From contig NC_010001.1 in the NCBI RefSeq assembly GCF_000018685.1, positions 1,132,001-1,196,000 on the forward strand: 64,000 bases of DNA, read 5' to 3'. The DNA is from Lachnoclostridium phytofermentans ISDg. GTDB lineage: Bacteria > Bacillota > Clostridia > Lachnospirales > Lachnospiraceae. The notes under the pieces were generated by a model. The model ran no database searches. It was not told the origin of the DNA and was given only the letters and a program-made list of their open reading frames with translations. The position numbers and the translations under genes were made by a program. Shown here piece by piece: positions 26,767 through 35,512 of this stretch (position 1 is its first letter; every line of letters starts with the position of its first letter).

Positions 26767-28230
26767 ATGGATGGACATCCCATACGTGGTCTTGTCTTAA
26801 TACTAGTATTAGTAGCACTAAATGCGATAGCATCAGCTGCAGAGGCAGCCATTGAAAATGTAAATGAAGCCCTTGCCGAAAAGCGAGCAGAAGAGGGAGA
26901 TAAGAAGGCAAAACGCTTAGTAAGATTGTTAGATACCCCTCATCGATACATAAATGTCATCGAGATCCTTCTAACACTAGCTAGCTTACTCATTGGTATG
27001 ACTTATTCTTTTCAGCTTTATAGAGTGATTGAGAAGCTTGTCGAAACAAGTACACTTCCAGAAGCTATGGCAATAACAACTAGTATCGCGATGGTATTGG
27101 TTACGATATTAATCACTTATCTTATCGTATTATTTGGTATGCTGTTACCACGAAAGCTGGCACTAAAATATGCGGATTCCTGTGCATTTAAAATGGCAGG
27201 TATGATTTTAACCTGTTCTCATTTATTTGCACCAATCATTTGGTTATTGGAGAAGAATACAAATGGCATACTTCGTTTATTTGGAATTCGTCCTAGTGAC
27301 TTAGAAGATAATGTAACAGAAGAAGAAATTATGTCTATGGTAAATGAAGGCCATGAACAGGGAGTTCTTGAAGCAGAAGAAGCTGAGATGATATCTAATA
27401 TCATCGAATTTAATGAAAAGGCTGCGAAAGACATTATGACTCATCGCAAAAAGATGATTGCAATCAACAGTGCTCTTTGTATCGAAGATGCTCTTCGATT
27501 TATGTTAGATGAGAATTACTCCAGATTCCCACTTTATGATGGGGATATTGATAATATTGTAGGTTTGCTACATTTAAAGGATGTTATGTTATATTTTCTG
27601 GATCCTAGACTTAAGGTTGAACCTTTGTCTAAGGTGGCCAGAGAACCATATTTCATACCTGATACACAAAGTATTGATGTATTATTCCACGATATGCAAA
27701 CTAAGAAAATCCATATGGCAATTGCAATTGATGAGTACGGGCAGACAGCCGGTATTGTTGCTATGGAGGATATCTTAGAGGAAATCGTAGGTGACATACA
27801 GGATGAATATGATGACGAAGAGGAGCTTTACACAAGATTAGAGGATGACTCTTACTTGTTGTCGGGTGAAGCTTCCCTAGAAGATTTGGAAGACATATTA
27901 TCTCTTCCGTTTGCAGAAGAAGATATAAAAAATTACGATACGTTAAATGGGCTTATTGTATCATTACTAGACCATATTCCAGGAGACGATGAAAGGGCTA
28001 CCATTCGATATTGCGGCTATGAATATGAACTAATGGAAATACAGAATCGAATGATCACCTCTGTTCGGGTTCGTAAGATCCCAGAGGAGGAATTAAAAGC
28101 TTCCGATAATGAAGATAATCAAGTTTCACAAAGACTTGGTGCGGCGATGACGGATGCGATTGATACAACAGATGAAAAGATTCTAAGTAATGTTGAGGAT
28201 ATTATCCTTGAAAAGAAAAAGGATAAATAA
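26767..28230 (+). CDS. CNNM/CorC-like membrane protein with CBS pair (hemolysin family)
   Basis: Membrane protein of the CNNM/CorB family, linked to Mg2+ (and Na+) transport; the old name hemolysin is not informative. An N-terminal DUF21 membrane domain (about 1-185, four hydrophobic segments) is followed by a CBS pair (about 210-330, MTHRKKMIAI and IDEYGQTAGIVAMEDILEEI) and a CorC_HlyC domain (about 345-430). A charged tail ends the 487 aa. AAGGAGA lies upstream of the ATG. It is monocistronic, with promoter and terminator. Confidence 0.9.
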   Translation: MDGHPIRGLVLILVLVALNAIASAAEAAIENVNEALAEKRAEEGDKKAKRLVRLLDTPHRYINVIEILLTLASLLIGMTYSFQLYRVIEKLVETSTLPEAMAITTSIAMVLVTILITYLIVLFGMLLPRKLALKYADSCAFKMAGMILTCSHLFAPIIWLLEKNTNGILRLFGIRPSDLEDNVTEEEIMSMVNEGHEQGVLEAEEAEMISNIIEFNEKAAKDIMTHRKKMIAINSALCIEDALRFMLDENYSRFPLYDGDIDNIVGLLHLKDVMLYFLDPRLKVEPLSKVAREPYFIPDTQSIDVLFHDMQTKKIHMAIAIDEYGQTAGIVAMEDILEEIVGDIQDEYDDEEELYTRLEDDSYLLSGEASLEDLEDILSLPFAEEDIKNYDTLNGLIVSLLDHIPGDDERATIRYCGYEYELMEIQNRMITSVRVRKIPEEELKASDNEDNQVSQRLGAAMTDAIDTTDEKILSNVEDIILEKKKDK

Positions 28231-28241
28231 TTAATTTTATT

Positions 28242-28280
28242 GGAGTTTTACAGTTTTTATTGTAAAACTCCTTTCTTTTG
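28242..28280 (+). terminator. terminator of the CBS-domain gene
   Basis: An 11-bp stem (GGAGTTTTACA 28242-28252 with TGTAAAACTCC 28261-28271) is followed by TTTCTTTT. Confidence 0.9.
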
Positions 28281-28298
28281 CTTAAGATTTTGATAAAA

Positions 28299-28508
28299 CA
28301 AAAAGGCAAGCAGGGGATGCTTGCCTTTTGCTTAGTAATGCTTGAACGTAATAAGAACTAGGGAGGTTCCATCTACGTGATATCAGTTGCCTATACAACC
28401 GGGGAGGAAGTATAGAAGGTCTGATAACTGCATTACAATGTGTACAAATCAATGTACCATCTTGCGTATAATAGGGTGGGAGTAGAAAGTGTTTAACCAC
28501 TATCTAAT
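28299..28508 (-). ncRNA. candidate small RNA with C-rich loops and three-way junction
   Basis: On the minus strand a -10-like TATAAT (plus coordinates 28513-28518) would start an RNA of about 205 bases ending in a strong terminator (AAAAGGCAAGCA/TGCTTGCCTTTT, 28301-28329, then TTTTTGTTTT). Between them GTAATGC/GCATTAC (28335-28341 with 28430-28436) closes a junction of two hairpins: 28346-28378 (ACGTA and GAAC stems, loop CTCCCTA) and 28381-28426 (TATCAG and CTATAC stems, loop containing TTCCTCCCC). A third hairpin (GTACA/TGTAC) and an unpaired CTACTCCCACCC lie at the 5' side. Three C-rich single-stranded stretches complementary to Shine-Dalgarno sequences recall the UCCC-loop small RNAs of staphylococci. 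The -35 is poor. Confidence 0.45.
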
Positions 28509-28640
28509 TATTATTATAAATTTGATTTGTGTTCATTTTGTGTTTTAAGTATGAAAAAAATCTGAATAGTATAAACTATGTCTTAGGAAGATTAAGACTT
28601 CCTAATGGTATGAGTAAAAAATTGTTAAGCTTAGTAACGA

Positions 28641-28674
28641 AAAAAACCTTAGCGGTTAACTAAGGCTTTTTTAT
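28641..28674. terminator. terminator-like hairpin in the rlmH-upstream spacer
   Basis: CCTTAG/CTAAGG, flanked by A7 and T6 runs on either side, could stop transcription in both directions. I see no gene in 28520-28985. Confidence 0.7.
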
Positions 28675-28989
28675 ATATTATAATTGGGGGAGGAGGAGAG
28701 AGTGAAACTTGAGATTCACTTTCATGGTTTTATTATATTCAATAAATATGAGGAAACTATGAAGTAATTTGAAATAATTTGTGAACAATTTATGTAATTG
28801 TTTGTTCATATATTGTTTTGTTCTTGTAATTTTATGGGAAAAAAGACTTAATTGCGACAATAAACTCTATTCTCTTGCTATTTATAACAGGTCACATTAT
28901 AATTATGATAGCTTTTATATCGTTAGGAGAAGTTCTATCTTTTTATTAAAAATAAGATTAGACTTTTTACTAAAAATGAAAATCAGATA

Positions 28990-29018
28990 TTGACATAAAT
29001 TGCTATTGTGAGTATATT
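28990..29018 (+). promoter_or_regulatory. sigma-A promoter of the thrE genes
   Basis: TTGACA (28990-28995), a 17-base spacer and TATATT (29013-29018). The mRNA leader to the start codon is about 90 bases. Confidence 0.75.
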
Positions 29019-29111
29019 ATCTTACAGTAAATAAACCTGTTTGAAAGGTTAGGAGGAAGTAGAGAAGCGGACATAAATCTGCTTTATCATCCCAAGAAGG
29101 CGAGGATGTGA

Positions 29112-29885
29112 ATGAATTACAAATTATTGGTGGATACCGCAGTGCTGGCAGGTGAGATTATGTTACGCTCTGGTGCGGAAACATATCGTGTTGAGGATAC
29201 CATCTATCGAATATTAAAAACATCGGGGTTTGATCGCTGCGATGTTTTTGTTGTGTCTACAGGAATTATTGTAACACTAGCGGATTCTTCAATTGATGCA
29301 ATTAGCCAGGTAAGGCGAGTTGCAGAGAGGCAGACAGATTTGGGAAACATTTATTATGCGAATGATATTTCACGAAAATTATGTAGTGGAGAAATCGATC
29401 TTGAAACTGCAAATGAAAAGTTAAGCGAACTTACAAAAACTGTACGTTACCCAGTCTGGCTCGCCTATCTTTGTTTGATTATTGCAGCTCCAGGATTTGC
29501 AATCCTTCTTGGAGCAAATTTCATAGAGTGTTTTCTTGCTATGTGGAATGGTATCTTTATCATGGTTAGTAATATTATGTCGAAAAGGTTAAAAATTAAC
29601 CGTTTTGTAACCAATATGATGATTTGTGCTGTAATGGCTATCAGTACGACTGGTATCGTAAATCTTTTTCATTTGAATGCGGAGATGGAATTGATTATAG
29701 CGGGCGCTATCATGCCATTATTACCTGGAGTAGCTTTAACGAATGGTATCAGGGATACTCTTCAGGGGGATTATGTATCTGGTGCTGCAAGATTAGTAGA
29801 AGCATTTGTAACAGCAGCTTCTCTTGCAGTAGGAATAGGTGCTGGACTCGCACTTGCTAAGGTGTTATTAGGAGGTATTGTATGA
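29112..29885 (+). CDS. threonine/serine exporter, large subunit (YjjP/DUF1212 type)
   Basis: The first half of a split ThrE exporter, which in Corynebacterium is one protein exporting Thr and Ser. The soluble N-terminal region (MLRSGAETYRVEDTI, DVFVVSTGI) is typical of the DUF1212 domain; five hydrophobic segments follow from about residue 115, with GAIMPLLPGVALTNGIRD as family signature. At 257 aa it has YjjP length. The ATGA overlap with the next gene shows tight coupling. GAGGAT lies 5 bases before the ATG. Confidence 0.9.
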   Translation: MNYKLLVDTAVLAGEIMLRSGAETYRVEDTIYRILKTSGFDRCDVFVVSTGIIVTLADSSIDAISQVRRVAERQTDLGNIYYANDISRKLCSGEIDLETANEKLSELTKTVRYPVWLAYLCLIIAAPGFAILLGANFIECFLAMWNGIFIMVSNIMSKRLKINRFVTNMMICAVMAISTTGIVNLFHLNAEMELIIAGAIMPLLPGVALTNGIRDTLQGDYVSGAARLVEAFVTAASLAVGIGAGLALAKVLLGGIV

Positions 29886-30484
29886 TAGTGCAGATTATAG
29901 GTGCCTTTATTGCAGTATTTGCCCTTGCTTTGGCATTTGGTGTACCAAGAAAATTTTTAGTATATTCCTCAATAGTAGGAGCAATCGATTGGCTTGTTTA
30001 CCTCATCAGTCTTGAAAGAGGTTTAGGTCTTGCCATGAGCGTTTTTGTCTCAACTTTAGTTATTGCTTTTATTTCCCACGCCTTCGCAAGGAAATTTAAA
30101 GCTCCAGTAACCGTATTTTTAATTCCTGGTATATTACCTTTGGTTCCTGGTGTTGGAACATACCGTATCGTTTATTACTTAATACTTGAAGATGGAGCAA
30201 ATGCTTCTTACTATTTTTATCAAACGCTACAAATTGCTGGTATGATTGCAATTGGTATCTTTATAATTGATACATTTTTTAAATTCTTTCAAAAGCCTCT
30301 AATAAAGGCTGGGGTATGCGAAGTAGCGGAAGACACCTTACCTCAAGGAAGTGATAGCTTAGAAGATAGTACTGGTCACTCTCCTGAGGAGGAAGAGAGA
30401 CGAATGGAACAAGACCTTCGTGCTAGAGCAGAAGCATTACGAAAGAAGATGAAGGAAAGAGAAAAGGATGATTTGGGCTTGTAG
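29882..30484 (+). CDS. threonine/serine exporter, small subunit (YjjB/DUF3815 type)
   Basis: The second half of the split ThrE exporter, with five hydrophobic segments in the first ~145 residues and the signature IPGILPLVPGVGTYRIVYY. The last ~55 residues are a charged cytoplasmic tail (EEEERRMEQDLRARAEALRK) not found in the short E. coli YjjB. It overlaps the previous gene by 4 bases and probably forms one complex with it. Confidence 0.9.
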   Translation: MIVQIIGAFIAVFALALAFGVPRKFLVYSSIVGAIDWLVYLISLERGLGLAMSVFVSTLVIAFISHAFARKFKAPVTVFLIPGILPLVPGVGTYRIVYYLILEDGANASYYFYQTLQIAGMIAIGIFIIDTFFKFFQKPLIKAGVCEVAEDTLPQGSDSLEDSTGHSPEEEERRMEQDLRARAEALRKKMKEREKDDLGL

Positions 30485-30541
30485 TACGTAACTTAGTGCG
30501 TGTGGCCCAAGTTTACAGGCTATGGAAAGGCATAAAAATTA

Positions 30542-31021
30542 ATGAAAATTACAGTAGTATGTGTTGGAAAAATAAAAGAAAAATATTTAACTATGGCAAT
30601 TGAGGAGTATTCGAAACGTTTGAGCAGGTATTGCAAGTTAGAGATAATCGAGTTAGCTGATGAAAAAACACCAGATAACGCATCACCTGCGGAAGAACTT
30701 CAGATAAAGAAAAAAGAGGGCGAGAGGATATTAAAAAATATCAAGGACAATGCCTATGTCATTGCACTTGCAATTGAAGGGAAGATGCTCTCGTCCGAAG
30801 AATTAGCAGATAAGATGCAGCTGCTTGGTGTTAACGGAGAAAGTCATCTTGCTTTTGTGATTGGTGGATCACTTGGGTTGGATAGTGAAGTTTTAGACAG
30901 GGCAGATTTTAAACTTAGCTTTTCTAAGATGACATTTCCTCATCAGGTTATGAGGACTATTTTATTGGAGCAGGTGTATAGAGGGTTTAGGATTATGAGT
31001 GGTGAACCGTATCATAAGTAA
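30542..31021 (+). CDS. rlmH: 23S rRNA pseudouridine-1915 N3-methyltransferase
   Basis: A SPOUT-fold methyltransferase acting on helix 69 of 23S rRNA (the OrfX of staphylococci). VGKIKEKY at the N-terminus, FVIGGSLGLD in the knot, SFSKMTFPHQVMRTILLEQ and the terminal GEPYHK are all invariant family motifs. At 159 aa it is complete. Its 3' end is the attachment site of SCC elements in staphylococci; here too the last bases (31001-31033 with flank) recur three times downstream, marking the left edge of an accessory region. Confidence 0.96.
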   Translation: MKITVVCVGKIKEKYLTMAIEEYSKRLSRYCKLEIIELADEKTPDNASPAEELQIKKKEGERILKNIKDNAYVIALAIEGKMLSSEELADKMQLLGVNGESHLAFVIGGSLGLDSEVLDRADFKLSFSKMTFPHQVMRTILLEQVYRGFRIMSGEPYHK

Positions 31022-31033
31022 CGAAGAGTTTTA
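31001..31033 (+). repeat. rlmH-end attachment-like repeat, copy M0
   Basis: GGTGAACCGTATCATAAGTA plus 13 further bases; the first 21 bases are the end of rlmH. It differs from copy M1 at one base. Core TATCATAA matches the SCC attachment core at the same place in staphylococcal rlmH. Confidence 0.85.
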
Positions 31034-31054
31034 ATGGAATTGGAAATATGAATA

Positions 31055-31123
31055 GACGAGTTCAAGTCCCGTCGACTGCATATAGAAGGAAGAGGATCAA
31101 GTAGAGATACTTAGTCCTTTTTT
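31055..31123 (+). terminator. tRNA-3'-like hairpin and rlmH terminator
   Basis: GACGAG-TTCAAGT-CCCGTC (31055-31073), then CGACTGCA, resembles a T-arm and acceptor end without the rest of a tRNA. It is followed by a terminator (AGGA/TCCT and AAGTA/TACTT arms with a GAGA loop, 31093-31118, then T6). Confidence 0.75.
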
Positions 31124-31264
31124 GCGTAGGATGGACTTGAAATCTATGATAGGAATTAAATTGATGCACTATAAGAAGTATGATAAAGTAGAATGTAGGA
31201 AAAGACTAATTGAAATGAAGGTGAAAGCAGGTGGAATACTCATTCAATTATAAGGAGGATTTAA

Positions 31265-31804
31265 ATGTTTGATTTAAAGTATACATATACCAAAAGAGAA
31301 TGGATAAGAGCTATTCGAAGATATCTGTTTTTGTCAAAGATGATATCGGTGCCCATGGTATTGACGATTCTATTTTTGCATGTAGTAATGATTGATTTAG
31401 TCATACTTAATAAGTTCGTATGGTTAGCAATCATAGTTGGTTCAATTAGCTTTTTTGTCACGGTTGTCTATGTATATCTTTATTTCATTCAGCCAGGATA
31501 TTCCTATAAAAAAAGTGGACTCGAGCAAAAAGAGATACACTTTGTCTTCTCAGAAGACAAAATATTGAATGAGCATATCCTTGGTTCGTCTAAAGTTTTA
31601 TGGGAGTATTACCATTCCTATTTAGAGTCCCCGGGGTCCTTCTTCCTTGAGGTAGCAAAGAACCAATACAATATCATCCCCAAAAGAGTGTTAGGAACGA
31701 AGGAACAGGTGAATGCATTCCGAGTACTAGTGAAAAAACATCTGATGGAATCATCTGAACTAGAACGCGAGAAAAGAATGAAGCAGAAAGACAAAGATAT
31801 ATAA
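31265..31804 (+). CDS. YcxB-like membrane protein
   Basis: A 179-aa protein with two membrane helices (about 30-80) followed by a soluble domain with KVLWEYYHSYLESPGSFFL and NIIPKR, the pattern of the YcxB-like C-terminal domain found in Firmicutes. The function of the family is unknown. AAGGAGGATTTAA gives a strong start. It is the first gene after rlmH and ends with its own terminator, so it is independent of the sigma/ABC operon downstream. Confidence 0.7.
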   Translation: MFDLKYTYTKREWIRAIRRYLFLSKMISVPMVLTILFLHVVMIDLVILNKFVWLAIIVGSISFFVTVVYVYLYFIQPGYSYKKSGLEQKEIHFVFSEDKILNEHILGSSKVLWEYYHSYLESPGSFFLEVAKNQYNIIPKRVLGTKEQVNAFRVLVKKHLMESSELEREKRMKQKDKDI

Positions 31805-31824
31805 AGGGGAAAATATAAATGATT

Positions 31825-31857
31825 AGGATTGAATCGAGTGATTCAATCCTTTTTTTG
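31825..31857 (+). terminator. terminator of the YcxB-like gene
   Basis: AGGATTGAATC (31825-31835) pairs perfectly with GATTCAATCCT (31840-31850) around a 4-base loop, followed by T7. Confidence 0.92.
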
Positions 31858-32087
31858 GCAGGTACATGCTATCTTTGTACCAATATAAACCATCCATTTT
31901 TGTGCAAATTGATAGATGAAGTTTATTTAGAGGGCTTTTGACCCTCGAATCATAACATAAAAAACCAAATACAATCATAGAAAATAATTTCTTTGTCGAA
32001 AGTTAAAACTATTTCTTGAGAGATTACGAATATAGTTAGGAACAAGCATAATGGAAAGCGGTAGTTGTGTGGCGGAGGTGAATCAGA

Positions 32088-32624
32088 ATTAATGAAGAGA
32101 AGTTAATTAGACTTGCAAAAGATAAGGGGAGTAAAACTGCCGCTGGAGAGTTAGTGCAGAGATATTACAAGGATATTTTTGTGTATGTGTATCGGCAGAC
32201 TCAAAATGAAGAACTTTCTAAGGACTTAACCCAGGAGATATTTATTGCAATGTTAAAGTCAATTGAGGGCTTTGATGCAAAGAGGGCCTCATTTAAAACT
32301 TGGTTGTATAAAATAGCGAGTAATAAGATTATAGATAGTTATCGTTCTACCTATTATAAGTATGTTACCGTTGTGGAGGAAATTGAGGAGGGGCGGAGCA
32401 GTTCTTTAAGCATGGAAGATTTGGTTGTATTAAAGGAAGAGACAAATGATATTTTGGATATCATCAGTACATTGTCTACTAGTATTCAGCAGATTATTCG
32501 ACTTAAAATCTTTGGTGAAATGACATTTGCGGAGATTGGTTTGTTGCTTGAACTATCAGAATCTACCGTAAAATCAAAATATTATGCAGCGGTGAAAAAA
32601 ATAAAGAAAGTAATGGAGGTGTAG
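32088..32624 (+). CDS. ECF-type RNA polymerase sigma factor, apparent ATT start
   Basis: A 178-aa group 4 sigma factor with region 2 (YYKDIFVYVYRQTQNEELSKDLTQEIF) and region 4 (LSTSIQQIIRLKIFGEMTFAEIGLLL, a helix-turn-helix). The first possible ordinary start is GTG 32154, which would remove the beginning of region 2 and has no proper ribosome binding site. The frame is open upstream to 32082, and GGAGGTG lies 7 bases before an ATT at 32088, giving an N-terminus (xNEEKLIRLAKDKGSK) just like other ECF factors. I therefore propose ATT as the start codon. It heads an operon with a membrane protein and an ABC exporter. Confidence 0.8.
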   Translation: MNEEKLIRLAKDKGSKTAAGELVQRYYKDIFVYVYRQTQNEELSKDLTQEIFIAMLKSIEGFDAKRASFKTWLYKIASNKIIDSYRSTYYKYVTVVEEIEEGRSSSLSMEDLVVLKEETNDILDIISTLSTSIQQIIRLKIFGEMTFAEIGLLLELSESTVKSKYYAAVKKIKKVMEV

Positions 32625-32628
32625 CAAA

Positions 32629-33360
32629 ATGGATATTAAGATTCCTCAGATGGATATGAAAAAGTTAGAAACGATTGTAAACACTGGCGTTCGAACTAAA
32701 ATAAGTTTCTTGGGATACTTGAAACGTTCGTTTCAGGAGTTGGGATGGAAGTATATTTTCCATGACAAAATCGAACTAATGATTATCGGTGTTGTAGGCA
32801 TTCTTATGTTGTTACTTTCTATGGCTAACGTAAGCATTACAGATATGTCATCTTTGTATCAACTCACCTTTCTTGTTTCCCCTATCTTATATTTAAGTGT
32901 TGTTGTATTTTCCTTTTATCACTCAAAAGAAAAAGGAGCATTTGAAATTGAGATGACGTGCAAGTATAACTTGTATCAGTTAGCTGCGCTAAGAATGTTT
33001 AGTTTTAGTATTATTGGCATGTTTATTAATACCGCTTGTATTGTGGTGATTGGACTAGTATTCGAGCGAGTGGATCTGATAAGAATGACGGTAATATCCA
33101 TTACGGGACTATTCTTATTTTCGACAGTGTTTTTATATTCTTTAATGAAGTTTCGGTGGAAATTTCTAAAATATATCGTTATCGTAGCTTGGTTTGGTAT
33201 TAATTTGACCTTCTACCATTTTGGGAGTGAAGTGTATCTTTCATTTTTAATGAAGATTCCATTGTACATTCATTTTGTGATTACGATGGTATGTGCAATT
33301 TTATATGTTCGTAATCTGAATAAATTAGTAAATTATAGACGCAAAAAGGGAGAAATATAA
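32629..33360 (+). CDS. membrane protein of the sigma/ABC operon
   Basis: A 243-aa protein with a ~45-residue soluble N-terminus and six hydrophobic segments. I recognise no family. It starts 4 bases after the sigma gene and its stop codon touches the ATG of the ATPase gene, so it is co-expressed with both. It could be the membrane anchor or anti-sigma sensor for the ECF factor, or an extra transporter subunit. No zinc-binding anti-sigma motif (HxxxCxxC) is seen. Confidence 0.75.
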   Translation: MDIKIPQMDMKKLETIVNTGVRTKISFLGYLKRSFQELGWKYIFHDKIELMIIGVVGILMLLLSMANVSITDMSSLYQLTFLVSPILYLSVVVFSFYHSKEKGAFEIEMTCKYNLYQLAALRMFSFSIIGMFINTACIVVIGLVFERVDLIRMTVISITGLFLFSTVFLYSLMKFRWKFLKYIVIVAWFGINLTFYHFGSEVYLSFLMKIPLYIHFVITMVCAILYVRNLNKLVNYRRKKGEI

Positions 33361-34233
33361 ATGTTAGTAGTAAATAATGTGAGTAAAAAGTATGGAGACT
33401 TTGTGGCCCTAGAGAATATTGAATTAGAATTTGTGAATGGAGTGTATGCTTTGTTAGCGCCAAATGGTGCAGGAAAGACAACGTTAATTAAGATGATAAC
33501 GACGCTGTTATTCCCGACAAGTGGGGAAATACTTTATGACGGAACAGATATCGTGACTTTAGATGAGGAGTATAGGGATTTGCTTGGGTATTTACCACAA
33601 GAGTTTGGATATTACAAAAATTATAGTCCAAACAAGTTCTTACTTTATCTTGCAGCACTTAAGGGAATGAAAGAAAGGGAGGCTAAGAATCGAATTAAGG
33701 AACTGCTAACATTGGTGGCATTAGAGGAAGTAGCAGATAAAAAGATGAAGCAGTTCTCAGGTGGTATGATTCAGAGAGTCGGGATCGCACAAGCATTGTT
33801 AAATGATCCGAAAGTTCTAGTCTTAGATGAGCCAACGGCAGGATTAGATCCAAAAGAAAGAGTTCGTTTTCGAAATTTGCTAAGTGATCTTTCAAGAGAT
33901 CGTATCGTTATAGTATCGACTCATATTGTGTCGGATATTGAGTTTATAGCAAATGAAGTAATAATGATTAAAGATCATAAGGTGCTATATAAAGATAGTA
34001 TAAGAAACATCTGTAATACGATTCAGGGAAAAGTATTTGAAACAGAAATTGAATTTGAGGAAGCAAGGGAGTTTCGAAAGAATCATATTGCTCTTTCTGA
34101 AAAGCAAGAGGATGGTAAAATGCAGATTAGATTCATAAGTGAGGTGGAGAAAAGTCCTACCTGGACACAAGTGACACCGAATTTAGAGGATGTATTTTTA
34201 TATGAGTATAACGAAAGTACAACGAAGGGGTAG
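33361..34233 (+). CDS. ABC transporter ATP-binding protein
   Basis: A 290-aa ATPase of the CcmA/NatA exporter type. Walker A reads APNGAGKTT (Ala in place of the usual Gly), the Q loop LPQEFGYY, the signature FSGGMIQRVGIAQAL, Walker B VLVLDEPTAGLDP and the switch His in STHIVSD. The last ~80 residues are an accessory C-terminal region. GGGAG precedes the ATG. It pairs with the two permeases that follow. Confidence 0.9.
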   Translation: MLVVNNVSKKYGDFVALENIELEFVNGVYALLAPNGAGKTTLIKMITTLLFPTSGEILYDGTDIVTLDEEYRDLLGYLPQEFGYYKNYSPNKFLLYLAALKGMKEREAKNRIKELLTLVALEEVADKKMKQFSGGMIQRVGIAQALLNDPKVLVLDEPTAGLDPKERVRFRNLLSDLSRDRIVIVSTHIVSDIEFIANEVIMIKDHKVLYKDSIRNICNTIQGKVFETEIEFEEAREFRKNHIALSEKQEDGKMQIRFISEVEKSPTWTQVTPNLEDVFLYEYNESTTKG

Positions 34234-34235
34234 GT

Positions 34236-35501
34236 ATGAATATAAAAAAGTACGAGTTTAAAAAGATTCTATCCTCACCGATATTTCTAATTCTAATCCT
34301 TTTATTTATCGGATATAACGCGATGTTAATTCGAGACAAATCACATATTAGGAATAATTTAAATGCATTGAATGAAGTCGTTCATGAGGTGGGATATGTA
34401 ATAACGGATGACATGATGTTAGAATTTCAACGATTTTATGAAACAAAACGCAACGAAGCATTTGAGCTGTTAGCAAAAAAAGGATACCCTTCCTTTGAGA
34501 CAATGTGGGAATTTTTTGATTATTATGAATATGAAAGCAGCAATTCAAGATTAACGGGGGAGGAGATAACGTTTTTAGAGAGGGTATCAAGCATAGAAGC
34601 TTACTATTTTTTATCAAGTGATTTAGAGTTTGCTTACGAGGAAATTGATATCTCTATCATGGCAGATCTAGATTTAGCCAAAAGTCCTTACAATGAAAAA
34701 GTGAATCAGATGATTCGTAAAAATTATGATGAGTTTGCTGTCAGATTTGAAGAGTTAAAAGAACAAGGAGAACATAAAAACTTATTTTTCCATGGGAAGA
34801 CATATAAGATGCACTCATTTTTATTTAAAGATTTAATCAAAGCGATGCTCTATGAAGGTATGATTTTAATTGTGTTAGCGACTGCCTTTTTGTTTCATTA
34901 TGAGTTTGAAAGTAAAACGGCATCGGTGACATATACAACAAAGAGAGGGAGAAATCTAATTAAGGATAAGCTTTGTGTAACTCTTTTTGCTACAGTGCTA
35001 ACGACGACCATTCTATTGGCAGTCACGCTTTTTATTTATTTTTCAGTATTTGATTACTCAGGACTTTGGAATACATCAATCAACAATTATTTTGCACAAG
35101 AGTACAAAATGCCATATTTGTCGTGGTGGAAGATGTCAGTTGCAACGTATTTAGCAGCAAGCATCGGAGTTGTTTATCTACTTGAGATTATATTTTGTGG
35201 GATTACATTTATATTAAGTACGTTTATAAGAAACACATATTTGGTATTTGGATGTTTTGCGGTTATGGTTGGCGGTGGAATCTTATTACCAACATTGATT
35301 TTGGCACGTTGGGATATCGTTGTCGCTTCCGTATATACACCATTTACGTTGATACTTAATACATCCTGGTGGTTTATGTTGAAAAGTGGTTTGATTACGA
35401 ATAAATATTATGAGATTGTAACTTTAGTTACGTGGTCTGTTTTCGTATGCGCAATCGGAATCGTATGTATCAAGAAATTTAAAAGAGAAAACATGAAATA
35501 A
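34236..35501 (+). CDS. ABC-2-like permease (subunit 1)
   Basis: A 421-aa membrane protein with one N-terminal membrane helix, a ~180-residue extracytoplasmic domain rich in acidic and aromatic residues, and six hydrophobic segments in the C-terminal half. This layout is seen in exporters of peptides or antibiotics with a large outer loop. It begins 2 bases after the ATPase stop. Its overall layout matches the next gene, so the two probably form a heterodimer. Confidence 0.75.
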   Translation: MNIKKYEFKKILSSPIFLILILLFIGYNAMLIRDKSHIRNNLNALNEVVHEVGYVITDDMMLEFQRFYETKRNEAFELLAKKGYPSFETMWEFFDYYEYESSNSRLTGEEITFLERVSSIEAYYFLSSDLEFAYEEIDISIMADLDLAKSPYNEKVNQMIRKNYDEFAVRFEELKEQGEHKNLFFHGKTYKMHSFLFKDLIKAMLYEGMILIVLATAFLFHYEFESKTASVTYTTKRGRNLIKDKLCVTLFATVLTTTILLAVTLFIYFSVFDYSGLWNTSINNYFAQEYKMPYLSWWKMSVATYLAASIGVVYLLEIIFCGITFILSTFIRNTYLVFGCFAVMVGGGILLPTLILARWDIVVASVYTPFTLILNTSWWFMLKSGLITNKYYEIVTLVTWSVFVCAIGIVCIKKFKRENMK

Positions 35502-35512
35502 GGGTGAGAGAA

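Noticed and set aside
28282..28500. 72-aa minus-strand ORF with CTHC motif
   Set aside because: It starts with GTG without a ribosome binding site and runs into the terminator stem. The same bases make a better case for a structured RNA. It is not fully excluded.
32154..32624. GTG 32154 as start of the sigma factor
   Set aside because: It would cut off the first ~22 residues of conserved region 2 and lacks proper Shine-Dalgarno spacing.
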